From: Galaxea fascicularis
Lineage: Eukaryota > Cnidaria > Anthozoa > Scleractinia > Euphylliidae
NCBI GenBank assembly: GCA_948470475.1
Contig: OX419340.1
Location: 15,330,616 to 15,394,615 of the forward strand
Direction of reading: 5' to 3'
Length of the DNA stretch: 64,000 bases
A model generated the notes under the pieces. That model saw nothing but the letters and a program-made list of their open reading frames with translations, was not told where the DNA came from and searched no databases. Positions 22,911-35,200 of the stretch are shown in pieces; positions within the stretch are counted from its first letter, which is position 1, and each line of letters opens with the position of its first letter. Made by a program: the position numbers and the translations under genes.

Positions 22911-23102
22911 AATGGTCACGGAGCTCTCTCCTCCACAGAGGTCTCTTTTTGTGTCGTTGGGAGGCTGGGGAGAGGGAAAATGAAAGCGCGCTTGGTTCGA
23001 TGGGAAGGGGAAGGCCTTTTACCTCTTCCCATCGTCGCCCGCGCGCTTATTAATTTATTATTGTCAGCAGGAGCCTCTGCGGAGGAGAGAGGTCACGGAG
23101 TA
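22911..23102. repeat. Inverted repeat with CCTCTGCGGAGGAGAG arms
   Basis: The arms are GGTCACGGAGCTCTCTCCTC with ACAGAGGT, and GCCTCTGCGGAGGAGAG with GGTCACGG. An inner GATGGGAAG/CTTCCCATC palindrome lies between GCGCGC words. A minus-strand AATAAA in it (23059-23054) is about 200 bases past the eIF3L stop and may supply its polyadenylation signal. Confidence 0.7.
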
Positions 23103-23258
23103 TTCGTCAAGGATAACACGACAGAATTAAGAGTTTCATTTTGAAATGATCCTTTAAGACCGAGCTATTATTAGCCATATATCATTTTCTGCAAACACAG
23201 TTTCAGTTCTTTGCAGGTCTTGCTCCATATCATGCCATACTGTGGTAGTAAGACCCTC

Positions 23259-26200
23259 TTACTGTAGTGCCTGGATGTTCTTGTTGACCTGCACAGAAGA
23301 GAAACCAAAGGTTTCAATGAAATACTCACCAACCTAACTAGTTTACAGTTCCATTGGTGTTAAGTGTTGGTCGTTGTTCAGCAACTGAGGGCTGTCATCA
23401 CTGGGCCATTTCCACGGTGGCGTCATTTCATTTTAACTACCAGAGCATAATTCCTTTTTTCCCTTTTATTTCAATTATGTTATCCCAGCGAGATTTGAAC
23501 AGCAGAGCCGCTGATTTACACAAGAAAACAAAGTCCTTAAGGATTCTGGTACTTTAGTAAAATGTTGCTATGGTGAAAATGGCCGCCTATTCCAAGGATT
23601 AACAATAGATCCCATAAGTCACAGCCCCTCAGGACTATTCTGACGTTTACACGACGTAATATTCCCCACCGTTATTAGATTGACGTGCACGTAAGGAGAA
23701 TCTGAGGTAGCAGATACAGAGCTGAGAAAAAAGACCTTTAGTTCGGCAAGAAACAGTGTGTTTTAAATAGATTCCATTCTGTAGTGCATGCGTACTCCAA
23801 TAACGCACGGATGACGTCAAACCGTGGTAAGAACAAGGAAGTACCCTTTCGGGCAATTGGTATTTTTTACCTTAATCTTTGTTATATGATGAAAATAATT
23901 CCACTATAGTCACAGTCACCTCTCGTGGCTATGGGTGCCTAAGTGACGGCACTGATTGGAATAACAGCCGATCTGCATTGAAGTTCACAGACGCTCACAC
24001 AGACATCATAAGCGGCAGTCGATGATGGAAGGACGGAAAGCAAGCGTAAAGGCCGAAACGATAGAGAATCGAAAAGTCCTTCCCCCCCTCCCCCTCCCTC
24101 CCTCAATCCCTAAATCCTCCATAGTCAAATGACAGTGTAACCGAACAGCGTTTTATGGTACACCACTGTGCCCACAACTGTGAGTTCTGCTCAGGGGCTG
24201 TCCTACCTCCTCAAACTTGTGAATCTGACGAATGAAGAAATCTCCGTAACGCCGTTCAACTTTGGTATCAGCTATATGAATCATGTCCTGAACAAAAAAA
24301 AAATTGTGAGGATGGGTTGCTTGGCTTGCTATCAACAACTTTCTTTTTGTAAGTGTAACAAACTGCTTTGTGTAATGAAGATTGTCTGGAACTATCGAGT
24401 AGACCGTAACAGACATGTCTTCTTTACATCATTACCTGCGTATAGATTCAGTAGGGTGTCCTGGTCACAGATGTTCAAAGACCAGATACCCTTATCCAGC
24501 GAATATCGTAACTTATACATTATAAAGACTCGGCTCTGTCGAAAGGCATTCATTGCGCTATTTCCCCTTTACCCTCGTCTTGAGTTTGAGGCTTCTTGTA
24601 ACTCGGCTTTGATATTTAATCGCGTCGTTGAACACTACCACTTAAAAGCTAGCCTTCTTGCAACATTTCTACCGAAATATTTGACTGTAATATGTTGTTG
24701 CTGTGCATTAGGCATCTCCATCATTGGCCCATTGCTTTCCTTTGTTCAGTTGTTGTTGTTATTATTATTGTTATGTTACTGGCTGCGTCTTTCAGTTTAT
24801 CTCATCCTATTCCACGTGACCCAGTCTGATGAATATATGTGAACAGGTGAATACTGCAGTGTAGCCTCAAACACAAAGGACGCATTTTTGGGGACTCTTT
24901 CAGACGAGGAATGTTCGGAATGGCAGTAATCATGTTTTGGGAGACCTACTGCGTTTTTGGAATGAAAGGAATCTTATTTCGTTCATTCTGCTCCTGACAG
25001 CAGAATGAACGAAATAAACAGAACTCGGCTCACTCGTGATATACAGAATATGCGTTTCTTCTGGAAACGTTTGGGCGGGAAAATCGTGCGCGGCCCGCCC
25101 AACTCGTGACGTAACACCTGAAGTCAGTTTCAGGTGTTCGGTCCACACTATTCTGCACGCCGTTCTGAAATTACTTCCACCAAGAATATTCTGTTTCAAG
25201 AGTAGTATAATATTCTACCCTGGGTAGTGTTATTAATGAAATGGTAATAAGGTATGGAGAATCGCTCTGGCCTCGGACAAGCCCAAGACCAGGCGAAGAT
25301 GGGAGCTATGAGGATCAATCACGACTCACTCGATTAGGTGGGAGGGTGGGTTGCCAAACTCTCCCTTTTGCGGCCTCGAGTAGAATGATGGGGTGGAGCA
25401 CGTGGAACCCCCTTATAGTATCATTTGCATACTCCCCAGGGCTGCAGATGTCCGAGGGATATCTTATTTCTAGTTCGCGTTCTCTTCACAACCAAAACAA
25501 TTTCCACGGTGGTCGTAAGGGTGTTTACGGTCCTACACGTTACGCGCAAACGTTATGTACCAATTGGAATAACTGGCTATTCGTTAGTCCTCCAACTTCC
25601 CTCTGTGCACCGCGAAGGGTGTAAGGATGTGTGCTATTCAAAGTAGTACATTCCGTTTTCTAATGGATCGATGTCGGCCTATAACAGGGACCCTTTATAG
25701 TTTGAGTAGGTGTAAGTGTTTTCCAATTTAGCTCGGTTTCGTCTGGAATCACTTGTCCCACCATTCTGATGGCCACAGCATCATTTCGTGGTTACACACG
25801 ACTGAAAGGAGTAAAAGCTCTGGCAGAGGGACTGTCTAAAAACTCTTCCTCAGTGTACTGGTCGTGCTCGAACCTTTAGGTTGCTATTGAATGATGAAAA
25901 GCACCCCAGGGACGTTGAGAGATCCTGTTGTTGCTTTTCACAACCTTTCGGCCAGGGGTAATGCCAGAGACTAACTGTGCGGCAGACGTAAGTTTAGGGC
26001 ACATTTTTCGGGACTATTCTGCTTATTCCTATTGCGATTTAGGAATGATAGAATAAGTGTAACTAGAGACCGTACTGGCCTTCACTCGGGCTTTTCGAGT
26101 GGCAAATGGATGTTGTGGATGATTTCCGCACAGCCTAATATATAAAATTATACATGTATTTTGTGACTCAAACTCGATTCGTTAAAGCATTGGGTTGCCT

Positions 26201-29200
26201 GTGTGAGTGTGTGCCAGCGGAAATAAACACGACAGGAGCGACAAACAATCTTAGTTTTCTGCTTTTCTGTGACAGACTTTTTGGCTTTTTAACTGGTATC
26301 CTACAGGGTTCGCGATCACAACGTCTTGATGGCACATGGCATTCACTGTTGTCGTTAAAATACAAACTTAGCATAACGAGATCTGAATTCCTTTCTATAT
26401 TTTATTTTCACTTAGGCATCACGTAGTCAAAGCCTTTGTGCACTTTTTGTACTCATTGATAGCTCATTCAGCTCATTTGATCTCATAATATTTTTCACGT
26501 TTGCTTCGAGTTCGCGGAACGACCCGTTTCGAAATGTACGCTCACCATCATCATTTAGTGTGGGTCTACCGCGAACGGCGTGTGCGTTTGTAAGTGGTTT
26601 GAGCGTATTGGAAATGATTTGTTACATTTGCCATAGCTGTAGACAGGTCAACTTTTTCCTTTGAAAATCCGTCGAGGAATCCACAGTTGCTTTGTGCCTT
26701 GCTTTTCAACTCACAAGACAAGCGTAAACAAAACGTAAACAGGTTTTTACCGGGTTTTACCGGTTCATCGTTAGCGCCTGCGCAAATACGCCGGAAATGA
26801 GGTTTGTGGAAAACAACGAAAAAAAAAAAAAACCGAAGAACGGACGACAGATTTAGACTCGGGCCTTCCACAGGAAGCCCGAGTAAAAACGGATGACAGA
26901 TTTAGACTCGGGCCTTCCACAGGAAACCCGAGTAAAAAAAAACAAAACGAAGAACGGACGACAGATTTAGACTCGGGCCTTCCACAGGAAGACCGAGTAA
27001 TAAGGTTTTCCAAACTAAACAAACGCTTTTGTGAGCTAGCATTCATTAATGTACGATAATTTTCAAAGGTCCCCATCGCGCTGATGTGAAATCCAGACGT
27101 TACGAATTAAAATAACGATGAAGTAGGGTAACTTAGGAGGGCTTCGAGAATCTAGCCATAGATCCGCAACACACTACCAAACATAACCGTGTTTTAACCC
27201 GCGAGTAGGAGCTTTCATTGTGGGCAAATACATCTTAAGAAATTAACCTTTCGTGTCCCAATAGTGATCACCATTAATTTCTCCTTACCATGCCACTAGT
27301 TTAACAATAACACAGGACATGAGAATACACGAGATCATCACCAGAGATCAGTTGAGTTACTATACAAATTCTCCCAACATGTTACAAATGAATATCTGAG
27401 AACTGTACAGAGAATATACATGCTAATACTTAATCCTTTTGCCGGAGCCTGAATCTCTTGATGTGCAGGTCATGTCGTTTTACCTGATCAATGTAAAAGT
27501 CAACTTCTGATGAAGACTGAAGTTCTCCTTCAAGCGCGTCTGTGCCTTTCGTCCACACAAGGTTTCTCTGTTTGTGCTACGAAAGGAAACAAGAAAACTC
27601 TAGATGAAAGTTGTAATTTATTCTATAATGTTTATTGTCACATGCATTTGCTCGGCAAAATAAAATTCAGAGTTTTCCCAACAGGAGTCCAACCTATCGA
27701 TCTTCCGATTACAAGTTCGGACGCTGTACCGCTGAGCTTATGTAGACTGGTGGGCGATGAGCTATTAGATAAACGTCCCGCATACTTCTACGACCAGAAC
27801 GTCGATTGGCGTCATATTTGCCATGGGAAAGACACGAGTTCTTAAATTTTATGCTATATTGTCACACACATGCTCAGGAAATGCATAAACAAGATCAAGT
27901 CGGTGTCAACAACTTCAGACATAATTAACAATTGTACAAGGTGTAGAAACTTACCTTAAAACACAGCAGCTCAGTCCTGAATTGATTCTCATCCTAGAAG
28001 AAAAAAATTATATCACAGGCAATTTGCTTTTGTTTTGTCCAAACTCACCACTGAGTACTCACGCTCGTGTGCTCGAACAACACAATGAGAAAGATGTTTG
28101 TATCAAGTGGATTTTACAACCAGAACAGTACAACATGGACACTTGACAAAGTTGCCTTTACTCTTTCCTTCTTCGACTTCTATCTCGGCCATTTCACACA
28201 GAAAATAGGAGCTGGTGGTTTCAGCGCAATTGTATACTAATTACTAACACGACTGGACCAGTAGTTTGAGGTGGCTGCTGGTTCGAATTAATTCTTTTTC
28301 CTTGAAAAAGTTACCGAGTCTTATTCGCTGTCTTTAAACCTTTTCCTGAGAAAAACTCAGTACCATCCTGCCTTCATGTGGAAAATAAGGGAAATGATTT
28401 TCATAAAGGGAGTAGTTTCTAAGGAAACTGCGGTGCTGTGTTGGTGGGGGAGTTGTACACAAAACGTTTGGTTTTATCAACGGAGTTGATAATGTAAATA
28501 GACCACCGTACAGAGATTCTAAAAGCTGACGTGTCGAGCGTTAGCCCTTCGTCAGAGCGAATCCAGAGCGAATCTTTGTCAGAGCGACGAGATTCGCTCC
28601 CTAATCTATTGAGTAAAATGGTCTAAAAACGGACTGTTCTAGTAACTCCAGCGAAACGTTGTTCTTTACACTCACCATGTCTAGAAACGCCGCCAGCTTA
28701 GCAATGGGCATTGTGGTGTACAGCTTCAAGTAGCTGAAAATTAATACGGAGGTTGTAGTGATTATTGACGGTAAATACATGAAATACTTTTGTACTGCAA
28801 AGACAGGAAAACGATCGACGAGAGTGAGATCTTTTAAGTTAGTTCAGAAACTTGAGTGACTGGAAGAGAATTCTTATCATAATCATAGAACTCAGTGCTG
28901 AACCCAAAGAGTGACAAGGATTGAATTTCTCCGGATGACAACACCACTTGATAAATACACCGAACATAATAACAAACCAAATGACCACCAAACAAGCAGT
29001 ATAAAGAAACATCGTTCAGCATTATTGACCTACCTTCTGATTACTGGAATGAGCAACTGTTGCGACACTTCATTCATGAAAACTTTGAGTTGGAGGTTAA
29101 ATGGTTCCTGAAGAATACAAGTAGTCAAGATACGAAATGAAGAAAAATCTAACATCAACACTTACATCTTTGAGACTAGGTTTACACTAGAGGATATTTT

Positions 29201-32200
29201 TTTCGGATTCATAAATGTTTACGCATTCATCAATTTTTGGGTAATCGGATTCGTGGGCGTTTCAGAATGGGTATCCGGATTCCTAGTCGTTTACACACGT
29301 AGACAACTCCGGGAACATTCCTGATTGAATGGTTACAAAGCAGGCGAAAAAATATCCGGATTCATCCTTTCAAATCGTTTACACGACTAACCTCTCCGGA
29401 TTCAAAAGCTAAGTTTTCGGATTCAAAGTTCCCACTTTAGATTCCGGATTCAAAATCTCCGGAGACATAACCAAACCGGGGAGTTTTTATTTCGGATTCG
29501 TCCACTTATATGTAAACGGCAAAACGAATCCGGTACTAAAACGTATCGGATTCGTCACGAATCCGGAACAATTTCCTCTAGTGTAAACCTAGTCTGAAAC
29601 GAACGAAAAAAAAAAGAAAGAAACGAAACATATCAGTCACCTACAATTGCATGGCGTTGAAGGAAGTAACATTTCCCGGTGAGGCACACCTCCCTACATC
29701 GTTTATTATAAAACTCGCTTGCTGTTTTCAAACTGCTATAAGCCCTTTAGAGTTTCGTTGACAGTTTTTCTGCTTGGTTCGCTCATTAAAATCTTCTGAA
29801 AGAACGACTCTGAATTTCAAGACTGTTTATTTCATTGGTGACAATTTCAGTCGGTCAGAAGATACATTTGCTAGAGGTTATTTCATATAACTTTTATTCA
29901 AACTGAGGCGCTGCCACCTCATCAAGTTAAACATCACCTGTAAAGACAGACTTCGCAAACACCTTGAAAACCCTGGAGCTTTGCCAATCCCTTCTCCTCA
30001 AAGATAAACTATATAAATTATCTAGAAATACTCACTCTGCTAAAATTGGCAGGTGGAGCATCAAAATTCGGGGGCACTGGAGATATAAACTTTGGACAAG
30101 CAAACGAGAAGGACTCCTCAAATGTTTGCATGTCTCTATGAAACAAACAGAAATTGTCATTCATGGCGTGTTCGCTTTATGAACAAGTAAATCCATAGAA
30201 ATCGAACACTGGAGGTGACCCTAGTCCAACTCACTTGCAAAGCAACTGAACAAAGGACAGCAATGGGCCAATGTTGGAGATGTCTAATGCAGTCTTTTTT
30301 ATCGCATGCAAATAAAATTGTTTATTTATTTCTTTGATCGTGAGCGGGCGGTATCCTGAGAATCCTGCAATCTGATTGGTTCCGGGAGCGGGCAGTATTT
30401 TCCTATCTCCTGACCACGGTCATGGTAACCAACTACGCTACGCGCAGAGTGAAGTTGCGAATTGAAAGAGCAAAGTTTCAATTTGTCTTAATTGTTTTTT
30501 GTTGACTTTTGAAAGCGAAACTTCACACAGTGTAAAATTATTCCCGACCAATTCATTTTATTGTACATTTGTTGACACGTTGGTGAGACAATGTGTAAAA
30601 TAAAAACATGACTTTTCCAGTTTTTCTTAATAGTTTCTCCTACTTTCTGAAAATAGAATTAAGAAATAAATATATGTTATTCACCGGCCGGGAGGTCCGT
30701 ATTGGGAAAAACTGTGCCCTCTGTCTCGAGACCTCGGGCACAGTTTTTCCCAATACGGACCTCCCGGCCGGTGAATAACATATATTTATTTATTTTGTTT
30801 ATTTAAACATATTTGAATATTTCTTCCAGGAGCAACCTCTGTTCATCTAGGGAGCTCAAAAAATAAAATTATTTTCCCGAGACTCCACTGGAAGAAAAGG
30901 CTCAGAAGATAAGTGGGTTATTGAAAAGAGATATTTTGGCTGAGAGGCCCATTGTTATGAAATGGTCTGGTTGTTGTTACCACAGCCTTAAATGCGCCTT
31001 ACAATAATTAGCTTTACAATTCGAAATCTTTACAATTCTCAAATCATACCAAGTCAAATCAAATGTTGGTTTTTAGGGAGAGGGGAAAACCAGAGTACCC
31101 TGAGAAAAACCTCTTGGAGCAGAGAAGAGAACCAACAAACTCGGCCCACCTGTCATGGTAACCATTCTGTGGGACACAGATGGGTCACACAGGTCTTGGC
31201 GTCATATGTGGGTTGACTTTGTTGTTGATTCTTGTCCTTGTTCCGAGCAGGTTTTTCTCCAGATACTTCATCTCTCCTCAAAAACACTTCTAAATTTGAG
31301 GGCCATGATTGAATTGTTTGAAATGACTATTAGATTCCAAAATTTAATTGAAAACGTGGATTTTGGATTTTATGATGATTTTCTGCTTCATTGACTTCAT
31401 GACAATAGCTGCAACCGATTGGCGTCATAAAATCCAAAATGGCGGCTCCCGGGAAATTTTAAAATGGAAATAAGAGTTAATGATACCCAATTTTTTGTAC
31501 AATGAAAAGATATTTTCACGTTAAAGTAGATTTTGGAGTCCAGCAATTATTTCGAACAATTTAGCGTCAATGTGGAGTGGAGTGGAGGTTCCCTTTAAGC
31601 AAGTTGGTTTTTAGGCCGATTGTCCAGTGTGTCCACCTGAAGTACAGTTGATTGCATTTTGATAACACAAATACAATGCTTACCCCCTCTGCAATCTTTG
31701 CATCTTGTCAGTGCATTTCTCACGGAGTTGAGAGTGAACGTTTTCATCAATTCGCTGCAAGACAAAGTTACCAGTCGAATTAGACAACTTCAGTTTCTTG
31801 TGTGGATTTCTCCTGCAGAAATATATCTCAGTCTACACAACAAAAATCTCTGTCTGCTTAAGATGGTTAAAAATAACACAAGCAAGTCATAATAAGACAA
31901 ACTATCCAAGATTGCTTGAAGATGAAATATATTGTTATCCAAAGGGTCAATTCAAATTGTGACAGATCTGCTTGGGACCAGTTACTTAACTCCACATGTG
32001 TATTCTAGAACAAGTTGGGAGAATCTGCTCAATCATCAGGGTATTCTATACTTGGTGATTGTTTTATCTACATGTGTTATGAGTTTTATACTCAATCAAG
32101 AAGTAACAATGCAATGAGAAATTACATGCTTATCACTATAATTACAGTGTAGGGGTTATATTAAAGATCAATAAAAGAACAATACTCCACAAATTTCTTT

Positions 32201-35200
32201 AAGGGAAGGAAGGATGCTGAATATTTTCTCACCTGTGGACACAGTGTCAGACAAATGGCCAACAGAGTGTACATCTGCTCATTTTTCTTCATTATCTACA
32301 AGATGAAAATGTCACAGTGATTAACATTCTGCTTCTGTAACGTTTGTTTTGTTGTTTAACAAGCAAAGATGTTTAATTAATCAATTAATTAATTTACTTA
32401 TTACAAACTCATTAGTCTTTGCCTTGATCCTGGCAAGAAATCTGAACATTGTGAACAAGGCCATCAGCTGATAGTCATTCCACAAAAAAACTGGTATCCA
32501 TAACAAAAGAGGCAGTGGTCCCCGATTGGCTGCCATAGGAAACTACTGACATGTAAATATGGGTTGGGGGAAACACCTACCAGTTTTATTTATAGGGACT
32601 ATACTTGTGTAATGAAGTTGTCCATTGTGTTTGAATGGCTAGGATGTCACAGAAATATCGATTCCTCCTTTGAAAATTAAGCCAATTTGGTCGAATCTTA
32701 AGGCAGCAACAAATCAAAGTCGCCTTCAAACCATTGAGAACTGTAAACAGTTTGTTCCTGCGACCAAAAGCCGAGGAAAAGGTTGACCGGACACAGTCTG
32801 GCACAGTTTACAAAATCAGTTGGGCCAACTGCAGTTTTGTATACTACGGTCAGACTGAACGATCACTTAAAACCCAGATTACAGAACACAAAAGGGCTGT
32901 TTCTATGTTCGACCATGACTCCAAGATCTCCTGCCATGTCCACGAAAACAACCACGTAATGGATTTTGGAAGTGTCAAAGTTGTTGGACATGTGGCTAAT
33001 TATCATGAGCGACTTTTCTTGGAAGCCTGGTTTTCAATTAAGGATCTGCATTCTGGAAATGACCACATCTCTATCCCAGAGGTCCACAAGTCTCTGGCAT
33101 GCGTGTAAGTCTCACACTACGTTTTCAGGAAACTGCACGCAGATAGTTCTAGGCGCGTGCTCGGCGTGCTGTTTTATTTGAATCACGCGTGCTAACGTTA
33201 TTTTTCCAACTGATGAAGGCTTAAGCACCAGCCGAAACGTCTTGAACATAACATCAAAAACTAGTCAGTGTCAAACCATTATCCTACTTTGTTCCAAATA
33301 CTTCCTTTGCATTAACCCCATATTTGAGGAAGTCTTGTAATGTCTCCCCCTTGGTATTCAAGCAACATTTCATTAATGGGAAAGGGCAGCTGCAGTCTAT
33401 ATTACCTTTATTATTATGTAGTTTTGGTTTTACCAGCTATGACCAAATCATCATAAAAATATTACAAGAAAAAAATATTAGCTTTAACCCTCACAGCTCA
33501 CCTCTTCATATTGATAAGACTTAGTTTGGAACATGTTTTTGGTCCTCTGAATGTACAACAGTATATTGGAAAAACTGCGAATCGCATCCTGGAGAGTAGA
33601 AAATATGGCATTGATTAGTGCATTATTTTAGATGCTTATGCAAAGTTCCACTGGAAACGTTGATTGTATTCCAAAAGAATTATTTTATTGAAAATTACAA
33701 GCTAAGCAATGTCTCCTTAGACCACTTGGGGATAGCTTGTGAGAGGACATGCAAATTTGCATGTAAATTGACTGCTACTTAGATATTAGCAGTGTGGACA
33801 GGAGGAGAGGCTGCCAATACCATACCAGTCTTATTTTATCACAGAAAAAGCAGTTCATTGTCAATAACTTCCCAACCTGATATCTCTTCATCATAAGATA
33901 TGCAAATCCCACGTAATAGTAAGTGGTGATCTGGCAGGCTGGGACTCTTGAGTATAAACTCTGCAACAAGACAACAACACAGTGAATGGCAACAACAACA
34001 TTGACTTTATTTTTAAAGATTAAATTAACAAAGGCCTTTGTAGCATGCAATTAGCATGGCTGCCCTAGGCAGGTACATCTAACTAGAATGTTTCACTGCA
34101 AGGCTATTTCTTACATGTAACTGCAGGGGGAGGAAGAGGGGGGGGGGGTGGGGGTAAACCCCTCAATTGCCTTTCCCTTCCCAGCTTTTCACATTGTTCT
34201 AGTCCCCATACACTAGTTCTCCCTGCATCCTGTCCTACCCTCTTCCATTTCCCCTACTCCTTTCACACCTATTCTCCTGAACTCCCATCCCTCTGTCCCT
34301 CTTAGTATTATGACAGTTTGATTATTTATATAGGAAAATACACTTCACAAATATTATCATAAATTCATTTTCATGATTATATTATCACGATCACCATCAC
34401 TGTCACTAATAAAATTTAACTGAGTAATCAAAATAACTCTGAAATGATTTTTCTCCAGTGCAAATTCAGCACTGGAATATTTTAATTCATCACAACTGTT
34501 TATTTCTTAATTTTGCTTACCATTTAAGCAAGTAAAATACATGTAATTCCTTTGAACAAATGATGTTGTTTACTTCGCAGTTTATTAGTTGTGTAAATGT
34601 AAGAAAAGACACTAAAAGAGATGAGATACAGTCATCTAATGATGGATAGTTTCCTTTGAGAGTTGACTGTTAATTATTGCTCAGATACAGTACATGTAAA
34701 TACTCAAGAATCATATTCATTCTTGATTCTCCATCTCACCTTCTTGTTAAGTTCAACATTCTCCAGAACCTTGATTGCTTGGAAATAATCACCCAGCAGT
34801 GAGTGCAGTCGTAGGAGTCCGATCAGACTAAAGTAACCCAGCATTTTGTAAAGAGGATGAACTCCAAACTCTCCTGCTACTGTGTCAGGGTCTCCTCCCT
34901 GATTATAGACCTCCAACTATTAAACAAGCAAATGTGTCAACATGCAACTATAGACCCACTGCTCTTATAAAATGTACATAGCAGTTGATACTTACCTGAT
35001 GGTTAATTCGAGACTTCTCAACCAAAGAGTACAGCACATTCAGCACACTATGAACATTCCAGATCTGCAAAAAACAAGTTCAATATTTTGCTCTCAAAAA
35101 TATCTATACACAATCCAAAGAAGGTTTGCTTGGTTTGCACAATGATCACTAGGGCTTGAAACAAAAATAATTGGCATTAGTGCAAGTTTCTAGCTGTTAA

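Larger units (their letters stand above)
32590..33300 (+). mobile_element. 5'-truncated Penelope-like element inside an eIF3L intron
   Basis: This insertion carries the end of a Penelope-like open frame, the GIY-YIG endonuclease, followed by a hammerhead ribozyme motif. It lies antisense within the eIF3L intron between the exons at 33502 and 32295. The reverse transcriptase is missing, and the frame upstream is broken by a stop at 32671-32673. Boundaries are approximate; no target duplication was identified. Confidence 0.88.

Noticed and set aside
22809..23144. 111-residue plus-strand open frame
   Set aside because: It overlaps an inverted repeat and low-complexity G/A-rich sequence, with no domain.
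24168..24842. 224-residue plus-strand open frame
   Set aside because: Its first 40 codons are the complement of the conserved eIF3L exon at 24207-24287, and the rest has no recognisable domain.
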